Below are positions 39,864 through 49,213 of a stretch of 64,000 nt of DNA, in pieces. How positions within the stretch are numbered: position 1 is the stretch's first letter; every line of letters begins with the position of its first letter. This DNA is from Candidatus Woesearchaeota archaeon. GTDB taxonomy: Archaea > Nanobdellota > Nanobdellia > Woesearchaeales > GW2011-AR4. The notes beneath the pieces were generated by a model. That model did no database searches, was not told the DNA's origin, and saw only the letters and a program-made list of their open reading frames with translations. A program made the translations under genes and the position numbers. The stretch lies in NCBI GenBank assembly GCA_016180235.1, contig JACPBQ010000002.1, positions 66,206 through 130,205 of the forward strand, in the 5' to 3' direction.

Positions 39864-39881
39864 AATTTGTTAGGATAATAA

Positions 39882-39898
39882 CGAAAAGTATTTATATT
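39882..39898 (+). promoter_or_regulatory. strong BRE/TATA promoter
   Basis: CGAAAAGTATTTATATT is followed by the ATG at 39923, consistent with a leaderless or near-leaderless transcript. It is the same word as at 5927-5942. Confidence 0.7.
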
Positions 39899-39922
39899 AT
39901 GTTACAAAATATATATTAAAGT

Positions 39923-40795
39923 ATGTGTTGGGAAGATTATGGGGTGATAGGAGAAGGTAAACCCCTAATGGCAACGCAATATGCACCTTTAAGGCATGCA
40001 CCAGAGGCAGCAACATTAACTGATTATTTAGCAAGACCTATTATAGGCAGCAATATTAGAGATATAGCTGCCAGTTCATATAAATCAGCTTTAAGAGTCG
40101 GAGAGCAAATTCTAAAAGTTGGCTCCAATATTGCAACAAGAGTAAAAGAAACATTTGATAATTTGGGTCCTTTGCAAAAAAGAGCAATTAGTTACGCTAC
40201 AGCAGGGCTAACAGCAGTAGGAGTTGCATTATACCCATCTTCTGCCAAGGGGGGCCATTGTGATGATAGCAGGCAAATTGTAAATGAAATTAAGCAGGAC
40301 TATAATGAACATCTTAGCCTTACAGGGATAGTGCAGGATCCGCAACAGGGTAATCTTGTTTTTCAGCTTTTTAAAAGCAGAGAAGGTATGGTTCCCATAA
40401 GAGAATCCCATCCAGATTATAATACCGGTGAATGGATTCAAACAGAAACATTTGATGGGGGTACATGGACTTTAGTAACTAAACTGGGAAACAAAAGCTG
40501 TATACAGGCAGCAGGGGTTAATTGGAAGGATAAAATCCCTGAAAGTAGTATTCCCAATCCATATGATAAGTATAATGATCCGGAACTAAAAGGTAAAAAG
40601 ATGGTTGCGGCAGGAATAGTCAATAATGGTACAATAGACGATGGTACGATACTTGCGATTCTGACAAATGAGGATGTTGGTAAATCAAAAGAAGAAAAAG
40701 GGTTTATTGCTGTGCAGTTTTTACCTAATTCGGGAATATGGATTAAAATTGGTGAAGGTGTTGAATTAAAAAAAGTGGAAGGACCTTTCTACTAG
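39923..40795 (+). CDS. hypothetical protein (290 aa)
   Basis: The family is unknown. Residues 1-90 are helical and basic. A hydrophobic segment ISYATAGLTAVGVALYPSSA (about 93-112) may be a membrane helix or a late signal anchor. The rest is beta-rich with repeated GTW/GTI turns (GGTWTLVTKLGNKSCIQAAGVNW, NNGTIDDGTILAILTNED). A strong promoter precedes it. Arg codons are nearly all AGA, unlike the AGG-rich core genes. It may be lineage-specific or acquired. Confidence 0.65.
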   Translation: MCWEDYGVIGEGKPLMATQYAPLRHAPEAATLTDYLARPIIGSNIRDIAASSYKSALRVGEQILKVGSNIATRVKETFDNLGPLQKRAISYATAGLTAVGVALYPSSAKGGHCDDSRQIVNEIKQDYNEHLSLTGIVQDPQQGNLVFQLFKSREGMVPIRESHPDYNTGEWIQTETFDGGTWTLVTKLGNKSCIQAAGVNWKDKIPESSIPNPYDKYNDPELKGKKMVAAGIVNNGTIDDGTILAILTNEDVGKSKEEKGFIAVQFLPNSGIWIKIGEGVELKKVEGPFY

Positions 40796-40884
40796 AAATG
40801 TTTAAGGGCTGAAAATATAAAGAAATTTTATCTGCCTTTATGGTATTCCCTTATCGCATCCTAAACCAGTCAAAATCAGCAATT

Positions 40885-41559
40885 TTAGCTTCTCAGTTTC
40901 TTTTTAACCTGTTCCGCAAATTCATTGGCATCATTGATGCCCTTAAGGAAGCCATAGGGTATTTTTACATCAGCATACCCCCCATACAGTTTTTCCCTTT
41001 CATTAATCAGCTCTGAAAAGCACCTTTCCAAGGCAGCTTCGTTGCTCTCATCTCCTTTTCTGCTGAAATTGCCGTTCCAGCACACTGGCTTTGGGTTTTC
41101 GGCATAAACATGCAGCATTTCCTTTTTATCATTGCCGTTTACAACAAGATAGATGACAAGCCCTGTTTTCGCTATTTTCCGCATCTGTTCGGGATGGTAA
41201 ACCGCGCTTCCCGTGAGGTCCAGTATAGAGCCGGGCGGGAATATCCTTGACATCACTTCCTGCTCTATAGCCAAGTACTTTTTCTCTTTTTCCCTGAAAT
41301 CATCATCCCATGGCCTGCCAAAATATTTTCCGAGCTTCTCAGCCTCGTCCTGGTCGCCTATGCCCCTTACGATATCCTTAAAAGCATCCGAACCGCTTAT
41401 GAGCTCATCTACCTCAAAATGATCATAGTTGAACTTTTCGGCCAAAAGCCTTGACCAGCGGGTTTTCCCTGTTCCGGACATGCCCAGAAAAATAAGGTTG
41501 TGCTTTCTTTTTCCCTTATTCAGCAAATCCTCCTTAAATTGCGGTAAAGTGAGCATCAT
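40885..41559 (-). CDS. P-loop kinase-like protein coupled to threonine synthase
   Basis: IFLGMSGTGKTRWSRLLAEKFNYDHFEVDELI is a shikimate-kinase-type Walker A with the acidic substrate-binding residue. SILDLTGSAVYHPEQMRK resembles the family's second motif. The lid and C-terminus diverge, with a Trp/Asn-rich insert (NPKPVCWNGNFSRKGDES). It overlaps thrC by 4 nt. A homoserine or threonine-pathway kinase role would fit the coupling, but other small-molecule kinases are equally possible. Confidence 0.7.
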   Translation of the reverse strand: MMLTLPQFKEDLLNKGKRKHNLIFLGMSGTGKTRWSRLLAEKFNYDHFEVDELISGSDAFKDIVRGIGDQDEAEKLGKYFGRPWDDDFREKEKKYLAIEQEVMSRIFPPGSILDLTGSAVYHPEQMRKIAKTGLVIYLVVNGNDKKEMLHVYAENPKPVCWNGNFSRKGDESNEAALERCFSELINEREKLYGGYADVKIPYGFLKGINDANEFAEQVKKKLRS

Positions 41560-42908
41560 TTTAGCAGAATTTTTCTGAATTCTTTATAATCATTTCCCAT
41601 AAGTATTGTTTTTCCCTTCCTTTTCCCGATAATTTTCATTGATTTCGGGACTTTAGGCCTTGCTCCAATCTCTTTTATTATGATCTCGGGGAATTTTGCC
41701 GGGTCAGCTGTTTCCATGCAGACCGACAATGTCTTTTTATGCTGTTTCCTGTAATGGTTTAAAGCTGCAATCCCGACAGCTCCATGGGGCTCAAGGATAA
41801 TGCTGTGTTTTTTATAAATGTCTTTGATTGTTTTTATTGTTTCCTCATCTGTGATTGAAACAGAAAATAAATTTTCCTTCATTTTCATAATGTTCGGCAT
41901 TTTATGTATAATTCCATCCTTGTCCAGATTGCCTTTGTAAAGGTCAAAATACCTTGCGAGATTGCTTGGATTGCCTATGTTCATCGCATTCGAAATGCAT
42001 GCCTTGGACGGCTCTATCTTCTCATACTGTCCGCTGCTTAAAAATCTCGGAAACTCGTCATTTTCATTGACTGCTATTATTATTTTCCCGACAGGAAGCC
42101 CCATCCTTCTCGCTATCTCGCATCCAAGAGAATTCCCAAAATTCCCCGAGGGTATGGAAAATATTATTTTGCCGTAATTCTCTGCTATTTTGGCATAAAT
42201 GTAAAAATAATATGCAATCTGCGGCAGGATTCTTCCTATGTTTATTGAGTTTGCGGAAGTGAGGTTAAGGTGCTTTAAGGACCTGTCCGCAAACGCCTGT
42301 TTAACAAGCCTCTGGCAGTCGTCAAATTTGCCCTCAACGGCAATTGTCCTGACATTCCTGCCAATAGTATCCATATGCTTTTTCTGCACAGAGCTTACTT
42401 CCATGGAAGGATATAATATAAAGACCTCTATCCCGCCTAAACCACGGAATGCTTCTCCTATAGCGCTTCCTGTGTCTCCGGAAGTCGCCACCAGGATTGT
42501 TATTTTTCTGTTCTTTGGCTTGAGTTTGTACATAAGCTTGGCCATAAACTGCGCGGCAAAATCCTTGAAAGAGGCAGTGGGGCCATGATCCATCCTTGCA
42601 AGATAAGTCAGCTCATCCAGTTTCTCTATTGGAATGGAAAAATAATAAGCATTTTGTATGATCCATTTTAGATCCTTATCGCTCAATTCGTGTTTCAAAA
42701 ATTTCCTTAATATAAGAAATGCTGTTTCCGCATAAGTTTTCCCTTTTAATGCCAGAATCTCGCTTTTAGGGATTTTTGGTATGTAAGTCGGCATAAACAA
42801 GCCGTTATCAGGCGCCAGGCCCATGAAAAAAGCATCCTTAAAACCTATTTCTTCCCTAAAGCCGCCCTTCTGGTTCCGGTTTGTGCTGCAATAAAGTATT
42901 TCTTTCAT
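41556..42908 (-). CDS. thrC: threonine synthase
   Basis: This PLP enzyme turns O-phosphohomoserine into threonine. The PLP lysine is in HGPTASFKDFAAQF. VATSGDTGSAIGEAF and the phosphate loop FSIPSGNFGNSLG follow. The long N-terminal domain (STNRNQKGGFREEIGFKDAFFMGLAPDNGLFMP) marks the long yeast/E. coli form rather than the short type common in many archaea. 450 aa. No other threonine gene except the coupled kinase-like gene is in view. Confidence 0.93.
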   Translation of the reverse strand: MKEILYCSTNRNQKGGFREEIGFKDAFFMGLAPDNGLFMPTYIPKIPKSEILALKGKTYAETAFLILRKFLKHELSDKDLKWIIQNAYYFSIPIEKLDELTYLARMDHGPTASFKDFAAQFMAKLMYKLKPKNRKITILVATSGDTGSAIGEAFRGLGGIEVFILYPSMEVSSVQKKHMDTIGRNVRTIAVEGKFDDCQRLVKQAFADRSLKHLNLTSANSINIGRILPQIAYYFYIYAKIAENYGKIIFSIPSGNFGNSLGCEIARRMGLPVGKIIIAVNENDEFPRFLSSGQYEKIEPSKACISNAMNIGNPSNLARYFDLYKGNLDKDGIIHKMPNIMKMKENLFSVSITDEETIKTIKDIYKKHSIILEPHGAVGIAALNHYRKQHKKTLSVCMETADPAKFPEIIIKEIGARPKVPKSMKIIGKRKGKTILMGNDYKEFRKILLK

Positions 42909-42950
42909 TAAGCCTGAAGAAAAATAACAATTAATAAATCTTTCCTGGAA

Positions 42951-43688
42951 TTAATCTCCCTTCTGGAACTCCCTTATGGCATCCATGAACTCTGTCCTGT
43001 CAAAATCAGGCCATAATTTGTTGGTAAAATAGATCTTGGTATTCACAGAGTCCCACAGAAAAAATCCCGATGTTTCTTTCCTTATGCCGTTCTTTATCAT
43101 CAGGTCAGGCGGCAAAAAATATGAGCTGTAAAGATTTTCTTTGACCGAGTCCTTGCTTATCAGCTCCGGGTCCATCTTTCCTGCCTTGACCTGCATCGCA
43201 ATAAGCCTCATGGCATCAACAATCTCTTCCTGGCCGTCGTAGTTTATGCATAAATTCACAAAAAAGCTGTCATAATCCTTTGTAGACTCTACAATTTTTT
43301 TAATTGCGTCTACAATCCTCGCGGGCAGTTTATACCATTTGCCGAGGATTGATATCTTTATCTTATTCTCCTTGATAAACTCGCTATCAGCCAGGTCATT
43401 GAGCATCTCCGCGACAGAATCAAAAAAATAAGGATATGCCTCGCTGTCTTTGTCATAGCCCTCTTCAAGCACATAAAAGCTGATGATGGGGATGTTAAGC
43501 TTGACCTGGCTCCTTATCGTGCTCTTTAGCGCCAAAAAAGCCTTTTTGTATGATTCTTCATAAGAAATCCCGTTTTTCAGGGCCCAGTTTTCTATGCCGT
43601 CCATGCTTATAGCTATATGCCTTGGCAATTTTATCTTTAGAAAATCCTTGTCTTTTTTTACAAAGTTTTTCAGCCTGTCAAGCACCAA
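42951..43688 (-). CDS. divergent cis-prenyltransferase (undecaprenyl-diphosphate synthase fold)
   Basis: The fold is clear from LPRHIAISMDGIENWALKNGISYEESY, LCINYDGQEEIVDAM and the closing GFFLWDSVNTKIYFTNKLWPDFD. Key catalytic residues differ. The DGNGRW motif reads DGIENW, NYGGR reads NYDGQ, and the RTGGExRxSNF region reads KNGIRKETSGF. Only the first Asp and the structural parts remain. It may be an inactive partner subunit, like the eukaryotic NgBR, or an enzyme with altered chemistry. aglB, which needs a polyprenyl carrier, starts 140 nt away in the opposite direction. Confidence 0.83.
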   Translation of the reverse strand: MVLDRLKNFVKKDKDFLKIKLPRHIAISMDGIENWALKNGISYEESYKKAFLALKSTIRSQVKLNIPIISFYVLEEGYDKDSEAYPYFFDSVAEMLNDLADSEFIKENKIKISILGKWYKLPARIVDAIKKIVESTKDYDSFFVNLCINYDGQEEIVDAMRLIAMQVKAGKMDPELISKDSVKENLYSSYFLPPDLMIKNGIRKETSGFFLWDSVNTKIYFTNKLWPDFDRTEFMDAIREFQKGD

Positions 43689-43778
43689 CCCAAACCACCA
43701 TAAAGGCTATATAATCAAAATACTATAAAAACTTTGCCTAAAATCTTAGCTCCTATTGGTTAAGGCTTTCTCAGTTAG

Positions 43779-43788
43779 TTTTATATAT
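43779..43788 (+). promoter_or_regulatory. TATA box of aglB
   Basis: TTTTATATAT predicts a start near 43808-43812. AGGGGGAA (43808-43815) lies about 12 nt before the ATG at 43828 and may be part of the leader. Confidence 0.5.
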
Positions 43789-43827
43789 TATCACACAAAA
43801 TGGCTGCAGGGGGAAAATGAAAAAAGC

Positions 43828-46659
43828 ATGGAACGAGAATCCTTTGATATTAAAATAAGCAGTGAAAGTGTAAAGAAGGCTAAAAGCATATTTCTAAGAT
43901 ATTGGCCTTATCTCCTTACCATAATACCGATACTGATAACAATAATTGTCAGGAGCCAGTCTATTGATTTGACAATAACCGATGACCTGGCCAAAGATTC
44001 GGTTTATAATTTCTATAGGGATTCCATAAGCTCGCAATTAAGGCAGCAGTACCGGAATCTGCCTAATGAGAATATACAGGGGCTTATTGATGAGCAGTTC
44101 CGGGAATTTTTGAAAGGTAATAAAGAGCAGGTGGAAAGGCAGATAAAGGAAGCTTCAGGCAATATGAGGAGTTTCTACCAGTACGAATCCGGCAGCAAAT
44201 CATACCCTTATATGGGGGATATTGACTCTTACTACTGGCTGAGGCAAGCCAGGAATATTGTGGAGAAGGGCCATAACTGCGACGTTGTAGAAAACGGCTT
44301 ATGCTATGACACCTACACTCTTGCCCCAAATAAGGCTATTTTGCCCAAAAGCCTGCACCCTTACTCAATAGTGTTCTTGTATAAAATTGTCAAGCCTTTT
44401 AATCCTGACTTTACGCTTATGCAGGCGCAGCTTATAGTTCCTGCCATAGTTTCAATAATGACTGCTATTATTGTTTTCATTATGCTGCTGAGGATGCGCG
44501 GCCTTTTAGCCGCAATTACCGGCTCTGTCTTAATCTCGGTAAGCCCTATTTTTTTGTCAAGAAGCCTTGGCTCTGACAGCGATGTCTATAACATATTTTT
44601 CCCTGTCTTGATTGTCTTTTTAGCATATCTGGCTTTTAATTCCAGCAGCCTGAAAAACAAGCTCATTTTTTCTGCAGGTGCCGGCCTTGCAATCGGCGCA
44701 TATAGCTTCGCATGGGTCGGGTGGTGGTACCTCTTTGACTTTATTGTCATAGCGATATTGGTTGATTATTTTATCATATTGGCAAGGAACATTGGAAAAT
44801 CCAGGAGATTTGACACAGCAGAAATTTTCAGGGGCGAAAAAGCAAGGGAGTTTGCAGCTACCTTGGCTTCATTCCTTATCTTTTCCTTTATCTCTCTGGG
44901 GATGGTTTCTGGCTTTGCAGCTATAAAAGCTGTTTACGAAAGCCCGCTGGGCTTTTTGAGCGTGAAGGCCGCTGCAGGGTCTTCATTGTGGCCTAACGTG
45001 CTGACGACAGTAGCCGAGTTCAATGAAGCCTCAATAAGCGAGATTATTGGGAATATGTGGGGGAAGTGGTTTTTCTTTTTTGCCCTCTTTGGATTCCTGG
45101 TGTTTGTTTATGGCGATTTTAAAAATATCAGGAAGAACTGGGCAATATTCCTGCTGTCCACAGGAGTTTTATATTATCTTGCAACACCCTCGGGAACAGC
45201 TTTAAATCTTGCTGCCTACATGATTTTATTAGCAGCAGTTTTTTTGCTTGGATTGTATGCAGCTTACAGGTCAGACGAGCATTATGATGCAAAAATGGCC
45301 GTATTGCTGTTTATTTGGACAGCAGCTTCGGTTTATGCAGCGACAAAAGGAGTCCGCTTTGTGCTTTTGCTTGTGCCGCCGGTGTGCATAGGCATCGGCA
45401 TAGCTTTCGGTTTCCTGCACAAAACGGCAACAGGCATTGCAGCAAAACTGACAAGAACCAACAAAGCCATAGTTTCTGTGATTATATTTTTGATTTTTGT
45501 TTATTTTCTTTTTGCTCCAGTAAAAACCGGTCTTGACACGGCTAAAAATTATTTGCCAAGTGTCAATGACCAATGGTGGCAATCGCTCACCAAGATAAAA
45601 GAGCAGTCAGGGGATGATGCAATAATAAATTCATGGTGGGACTTTGGCCATTGGTTTAAGTACATCGCTGACAGGAGAGTTACCTTGGACGGCTCATCGC
45701 AAAATAACCCTCAGCTGCACTGGCTGGGCAAGCTGCTTCTAACCCCGGATGAAAAGCAGGCAGTCGGAATCCTCAGGATGCTTGATTGCGGCGGCAATAA
45801 TGCCTTCAGTTCAATAAACAAAAAGAAGAACGATACGCCCAAATCAATTGGCATCCTTAACAGGATAATCCTGGAAAAAGACAGGAATGAAGCCAAAAAA
45901 ACCCTTATTCAAGACGGATTTTCCGAAAAAGAGTCTGAAGATGTCCTTAAGTATACTCATTGCATGCCTCCTGAGAATTTCCTTATAGTAAGCGAGGACA
46001 TGGTCGGAAAAAGCGGCGTCTGGGCGCATTTCGGAAGTTGGGATTTTGACAGGGCCTGGATGCAAAAAACATTTTCGCAGAAAAAAGAGAAGATGGAAGC
46101 AATTAAAGAATTTGAAAAGCAGCTGAATATTTCAAAAGAGGCAGCAGAGCAGTATTATTCTGAAATCAGCAGCCTAAACAGCCAATCACAAATCAACGCA
46201 TGGATTGCGCCATGGCCCAACTACATTCAGGGAGAAAGTGGATGCGATGTAAGCGAAGAGCTGGTTGTATGCACCGTCCAGAATATCAAGGTGTTTGTAA
46301 ATCTCTCCGGCATGGATGCATTTATCCCGACAAGCCAAGGCATAAAAAGATTGAATTCCTTTGTTTACACTACGCCAAATGGTCTTGAAAGTAAAACATA
46401 TCCCGAAGACAATATAGGATTAAGCATGGTTCTTATGGCAAATAACGACGGCACGTATCAGAGCATTTTTATGCATCCGCAGCTTGTTAACAGCACATTT
46501 ACAAAGCTGTTTTATCTTAATGGCCATGGAACAAGCTATTTCGAGCCTTTCCATGAAAGCGGTGGCGGCTTGAGGATAAAGATATGGAAAGTTGACTGGG
46601 ACGGCATGGACAAGCCGCTTATAGCTGACAGATTTAAAAGTGGCAAAATAGTTTCATAA
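43828..46659 (+). CDS. aglB: oligosaccharyltransferase AglB (STT3)
   Basis: This is the catalytic enzyme of archaeal N-glycosylation. A cytoplasmic N-terminus is followed by about 12-13 membrane helices and an extracytoplasmic domain. YPYMGDIDSYYWLRQARN provides the DxD metal motif, and SRSLGSDSDVYN a second acidic loop. The catalytic signature appears as INSWWDFGHWFKYIADRRVTLDG, a WWDFG variant of WWDYG. The ATG at 43828 is the first plausible start; an earlier in-frame TTG precedes the TATA box. 943 aa. Its likely targets are the sequon-rich surface proteins downstream. Confidence 0.95.
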   Translation: MERESFDIKISSESVKKAKSIFLRYWPYLLTIIPILITIIVRSQSIDLTITDDLAKDSVYNFYRDSISSQLRQQYRNLPNENIQGLIDEQFREFLKGNKEQVERQIKEASGNMRSFYQYESGSKSYPYMGDIDSYYWLRQARNIVEKGHNCDVVENGLCYDTYTLAPNKAILPKSLHPYSIVFLYKIVKPFNPDFTLMQAQLIVPAIVSIMTAIIVFIMLLRMRGLLAAITGSVLISVSPIFLSRSLGSDSDVYNIFFPVLIVFLAYLAFNSSSLKNKLIFSAGAGLAIGAYSFAWVGWWYLFDFIVIAILVDYFIILARNIGKSRRFDTAEIFRGEKAREFAATLASFLIFSFISLGMVSGFAAIKAVYESPLGFLSVKAAAGSSLWPNVLTTVAEFNEASISEIIGNMWGKWFFFFALFGFLVFVYGDFKNIRKNWAIFLLSTGVLYYLATPSGTALNLAAYMILLAAVFLLGLYAAYRSDEHYDAKMAVLLFIWTAASVYAATKGVRFVLLLVPPVCIGIGIAFGFLHKTATGIAAKLTRTNKAIVSVIIFLIFVYFLFAPVKTGLDTAKNYLPSVNDQWWQSLTKIKEQSGDDAIINSWWDFGHWFKYIADRRVTLDGSSQNNPQLHWLGKLLLTPDEKQAVGILRMLDCGGNNAFSSINKKKNDTPKSIGILNRIILEKDRNEAKKTLIQDGFSEKESEDVLKYTHCMPPENFLIVSEDMVGKSGVWAHFGSWDFDRAWMQKTFSQKKEKMEAIKEFEKQLNISKEAAEQYYSEISSLNSQSQINAWIAPWPNYIQGESGCDVSEELVVCTVQNIKVFVNLSGMDAFIPTSQGIKRLNSFVYTTPNGLESKTYPEDNIGLSMVLMANNDGTYQSIFMHPQLVNSTFTKLFYLNGHGTSYFEPFHESGGGLRIKIWKVDWDGMDKPLIADRFKSGKIVS

Positions 46660-46730
46660 GAAAATTAGTTTTAAGAGAAGAATATTAAGCCCGCTATATA
46701 TTTATAAATGCTATTGCTTTTAAGATTAAA

Positions 46731-47627
46731 ATGGTGTTTTACGAATTTATCAATATGCCTCTGGCACTCATAATACCTTACACAATTGCTTTCATTGCGC
46801 TGCTGACAGGCTCTTACACAGACTTCAGGACAAGAGAAGTGCCTGACTGGGCAAACTTTGGCCTGATAGCGGCAGGATTTGGGATTAATTTGCTGCTTTC
46901 AGTTATTTATTGGGAATATAGTTTTATTCTCAATAGCATTGCTGGATTTGGAATATTTTTTGCTATAGCATGGATAATGTTCTACACAGGCCAGTGGGGC
47001 GGGGGAGACAGCAAGATACTTATGGGCTTGGGCGCAGTGATAGGCATAGATATTTTCTCGGGAAAAATCCCGTTTTTAGCGGATTTTTTGATAAATGCAC
47101 TGATTATAGGGGCTTTATACGGCATTCTATGGAGTTTCTTCCTGATAGCAAAAAACAGCAAAAAGTTTGTTAAAAGCTTCAGGAAATTAAACAGCAGCAA
47201 AAGAACAATATTGGCAAAAAAGATAGTTTTAGCATTGTTTTTTGTATTCATATTGGCTGGTTTTCTTGCTCCAGAAGCATTTTTAAGGCTGATATCTGTT
47301 TATCTTGCCCTGATAACTGCACTTACATTCTATCTGTGGCTTGCAGTAAAAGCTGTTGAAGACTCGTGCATGCTGAAATTTGTCAAGCCGCAGCAGCTTA
47401 CGGAAGGTGACTGGATTGCAAAGGACATTAAAATAAGCGGAAAATACATCGCAGGCCCTAAGGATTTGGGCATAGAAAAAAAGCAAATCAGGAAATTGAT
47501 GGAATTCTACAGGAAAAGAAAAATAAAGAATGTGCTGATAAAGGAAGGCGTACCCTTCGTGCCGAGCTTTTTTGTCGCTTATATTATAACCCTGGTTTTC
47601 GGGAATTTGGTGTTTTTATTTTTTTAA
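46731..47627 (+). CDS. archaeal prepilin/preflagellin peptidase (A24 family)
   Basis: This membrane aspartic peptidase trims class III signal peptides. The two catalytic aspartates are in SYTDFRTREVPDW and WGGGDSK (GxGD), separated by membrane helices. A C-terminal domain (KPQQLTEGDWIAKDIKISGKYIAG, then KLMEFYRKRKIKNVLIKEGVPFVPSF) and a last helix are found in archaeal FlaK/PibD-like long forms. The TATA box ATATATTTATAAA lies about 30 nt upstream. The protein at 49665-52187 has a matching class III leader. Confidence 0.92.
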   Translation: MVFYEFINMPLALIIPYTIAFIALLTGSYTDFRTREVPDWANFGLIAAGFGINLLLSVIYWEYSFILNSIAGFGIFFAIAWIMFYTGQWGGGDSKILMGLGAVIGIDIFSGKIPFLADFLINALIIGALYGILWSFFLIAKNSKKFVKSFRKLNSSKRTILAKKIVLALFFVFILAGFLAPEAFLRLISVYLALITALTFYLWLAVKAVEDSCMLKFVKPQQLTEGDWIAKDIKISGKYIAGPKDLGIEKKQIRKLMEFYRKRKIKNVLIKEGVPFVPSFFVAYIITLVFGNLVFLFF

Positions 47628-47771
47628 TATTCAGCTATTATTTATTTTTATTTATTGTGTTTTTGACTGTTTTTCGTTTTTATTGACTTATTTTTTATTG
47701 TTGGTTTTTTATTATTGAAACTTTTTATTGTGATTGTTGTTTATCATTGGCTTTATTATTTAATTTGATTT
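47628..47771 (-). other. A-rich spacer (minus sense) with CAATAA words
   Basis: This is the low-complexity gap between convergent genes. On the minus strand, CAATAATAAAAAA and CAATAAAAA recur. No gene or stable hairpin. Confidence 0.4.
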
Positions 47772-48314
47772 TTAAGGCATTCTCCTTATCTGCCTCATGA
47801 AATAATCATCCTCGTCATCTGTTACCAGCTCTGGTTTTGGCGCTTCTTGTGATTTTGCAGTCTGGGTTTTTTGCGTTTTTTGTATCCCTCTGCCTTTTAC
47901 CTGCTCCTTCAGCTTCAGTTCCACAGTGGACATCTCCTCCTCGCTCAGCTGTCTGGGCTTCCACTGCAGGTTTATCCCATCATTTTCCTTCCTTGGTACT
48001 ACATTGATCATGAAATGCGCAACCTGCTGTCCTGCCGGAATGCCGTTCCTGACAAAGATGTTTGTACCTTGGGCCTTTAAAGTTTCAAAAATAGCGCTTG
48101 AAATCTTGTTTGCCACAACAAAATGGTTTCCAAGCTCATGGTCAGGAATCTGCTCTAATATCGGGTAATGGTTTTTTGGTATGACAAAGCAATGGCCTGG
48201 ATTTCCGCCGTTTACATCCAGGACAGCTAAAGTCAGCTCATCCTCATAAACCTTATATGAAGGAATTCTGTTTGCTACAATCTGGCACAGTAGGCAGCTT
48301 TCCCTGGTAGTCAT
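47772..48314 (-). CDS. HIT-family protein with altered active site (copy 2)
   Basis: The histidine-triad fold starts ESCLLCQIVANRIPSYKVYEDE with zinc ligands CxxC, and continues GGNPGHCFVIPKNHYPI. The catalytic triad region reads QQVAHFMINVVPRKEND, so HxHxH has become H-F-M-I-N. The central nucleophilic His is Met and the last His is Asn. It is a tandem paralogue of the gene at 48311, which overlaps it by 4 nt. Nucleotide binding may persist, but classic AMP-lysine hydrolysis is unlikely. Confidence 0.88.
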   Translation of the reverse strand: MTTRESCLLCQIVANRIPSYKVYEDELTLAVLDVNGGNPGHCFVIPKNHYPILEQIPDHELGNHFVVANKISSAIFETLKAQGTNIFVRNGIPAGQQVAHFMINVVPRKENDGINLQWKPRQLSEEEMSTVELKLKEQVKGRGIQKTQKTQTAKSQEAPKPELVTDDEDDYFMRQIRRMP

Positions 48315-49069
48315 TTTGCACCCAGCATTTTCGCAATATCATCCAAATTTGCCTCATTATTTTTGGACTGTTTTTTTGCTGTTTTTTGCTTTGATTTCTT
48401 CGAAGATTTTATTTCCGGCTCTTTAACAGATTTTTTTATCGGCTTTTTTGTTATTGGCTTTGTTTTTTCCTTTGGCTTTTCCTCGAATTCAGCCTCTACT
48501 ATCTCTTTCCGCTTCGGCATTAATTGAACTGGCATAGGCCTTTCTTTTTCCTCTATCTTTTTGCCCAGGTTTTCCGAAAGCATCTCCTGTATCTTCTGCA
48601 ATTCCTGCTCCGATAGGGTTTTTTGCGGCACTTCAAATTCCAGCTTGTCGTTCTCTTTCCTGGGTATCAGGTGAATCATGAAATGCTGTGCCCTTTGGCC
48701 AGCTGCTACGCCGTTAGCCACGATGATGTTAGAGCCCTGCACCTCTAAGGCCCTTAAGGAAGCATTTGAAAGCATCTTTGTAACAAGAAAGAGGTGTTCA
48801 ATCTCCTCTACCGGTATTTGCGGCATTATTGAGTAATGGTCCCGCGGCATGACAAGGATATGCCCGGGATTTGCAGGATTTATGTCTAAAACAGCAAGTA
48901 CATGCTCGTCCTCATAGATTTTCCTTGACTGGACGCTGCCTGAAATAATCTGGCAGAAGATGCACTGTTTCTTCTGGAATTCCTTGAGCTCCTCAGGAGA
49001 CATGTTCTTTAGCTTTTCCTGCAGAGCCTTAATCTGCTCCTCATTGAGCTGCTGGGATTGCTGTGCCAT
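48311..49069 (-). CDS. HIT-family protein with altered active site (copy 1, extended)
   Basis: A helical N-terminus (LNEEQIKALQEKLKNMSPEELKEFQKK) precedes the HIT fold: QCIFCQIISGSVQSRKIYEDE, INPANPGHILVMPRDHYSI. The active site is RAQHFMIHLIPRKEND, with Met for the middle His but the outer two kept. A Lys-rich C-terminal tail of about 80 residues (KKSVKEPEIKSSKKSKQKTAKK) could bind nucleic acid. It is translationally coupled to the second HIT gene. Confidence 0.88.
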   Translation of the reverse strand: MAQQSQQLNEEQIKALQEKLKNMSPEELKEFQKKQCIFCQIISGSVQSRKIYEDEHVLAVLDINPANPGHILVMPRDHYSIMPQIPVEEIEHLFLVTKMLSNASLRALEVQGSNIIVANGVAAGQRAQHFMIHLIPRKENDKLEFEVPQKTLSEQELQKIQEMLSENLGKKIEEKERPMPVQLMPKRKEIVEAEFEEKPKEKTKPITKKPIKKSVKEPEIKSSKKSKQKTAKKQSKNNEANLDDIAKMLGAK

Positions 49070-49213
49070 ACTGGCATCTTAAAATTGTAGTTATATAAAT
49101 ATTTGTTTTTAAATGCTGCCATCAAATAACCACTTATAAATGGTTACAAAACCGAAAGATTTAAATAGGAGTTAATTCCCGATATCAGTATTAAATTCAT
49201 GTATGGTGGTAAT

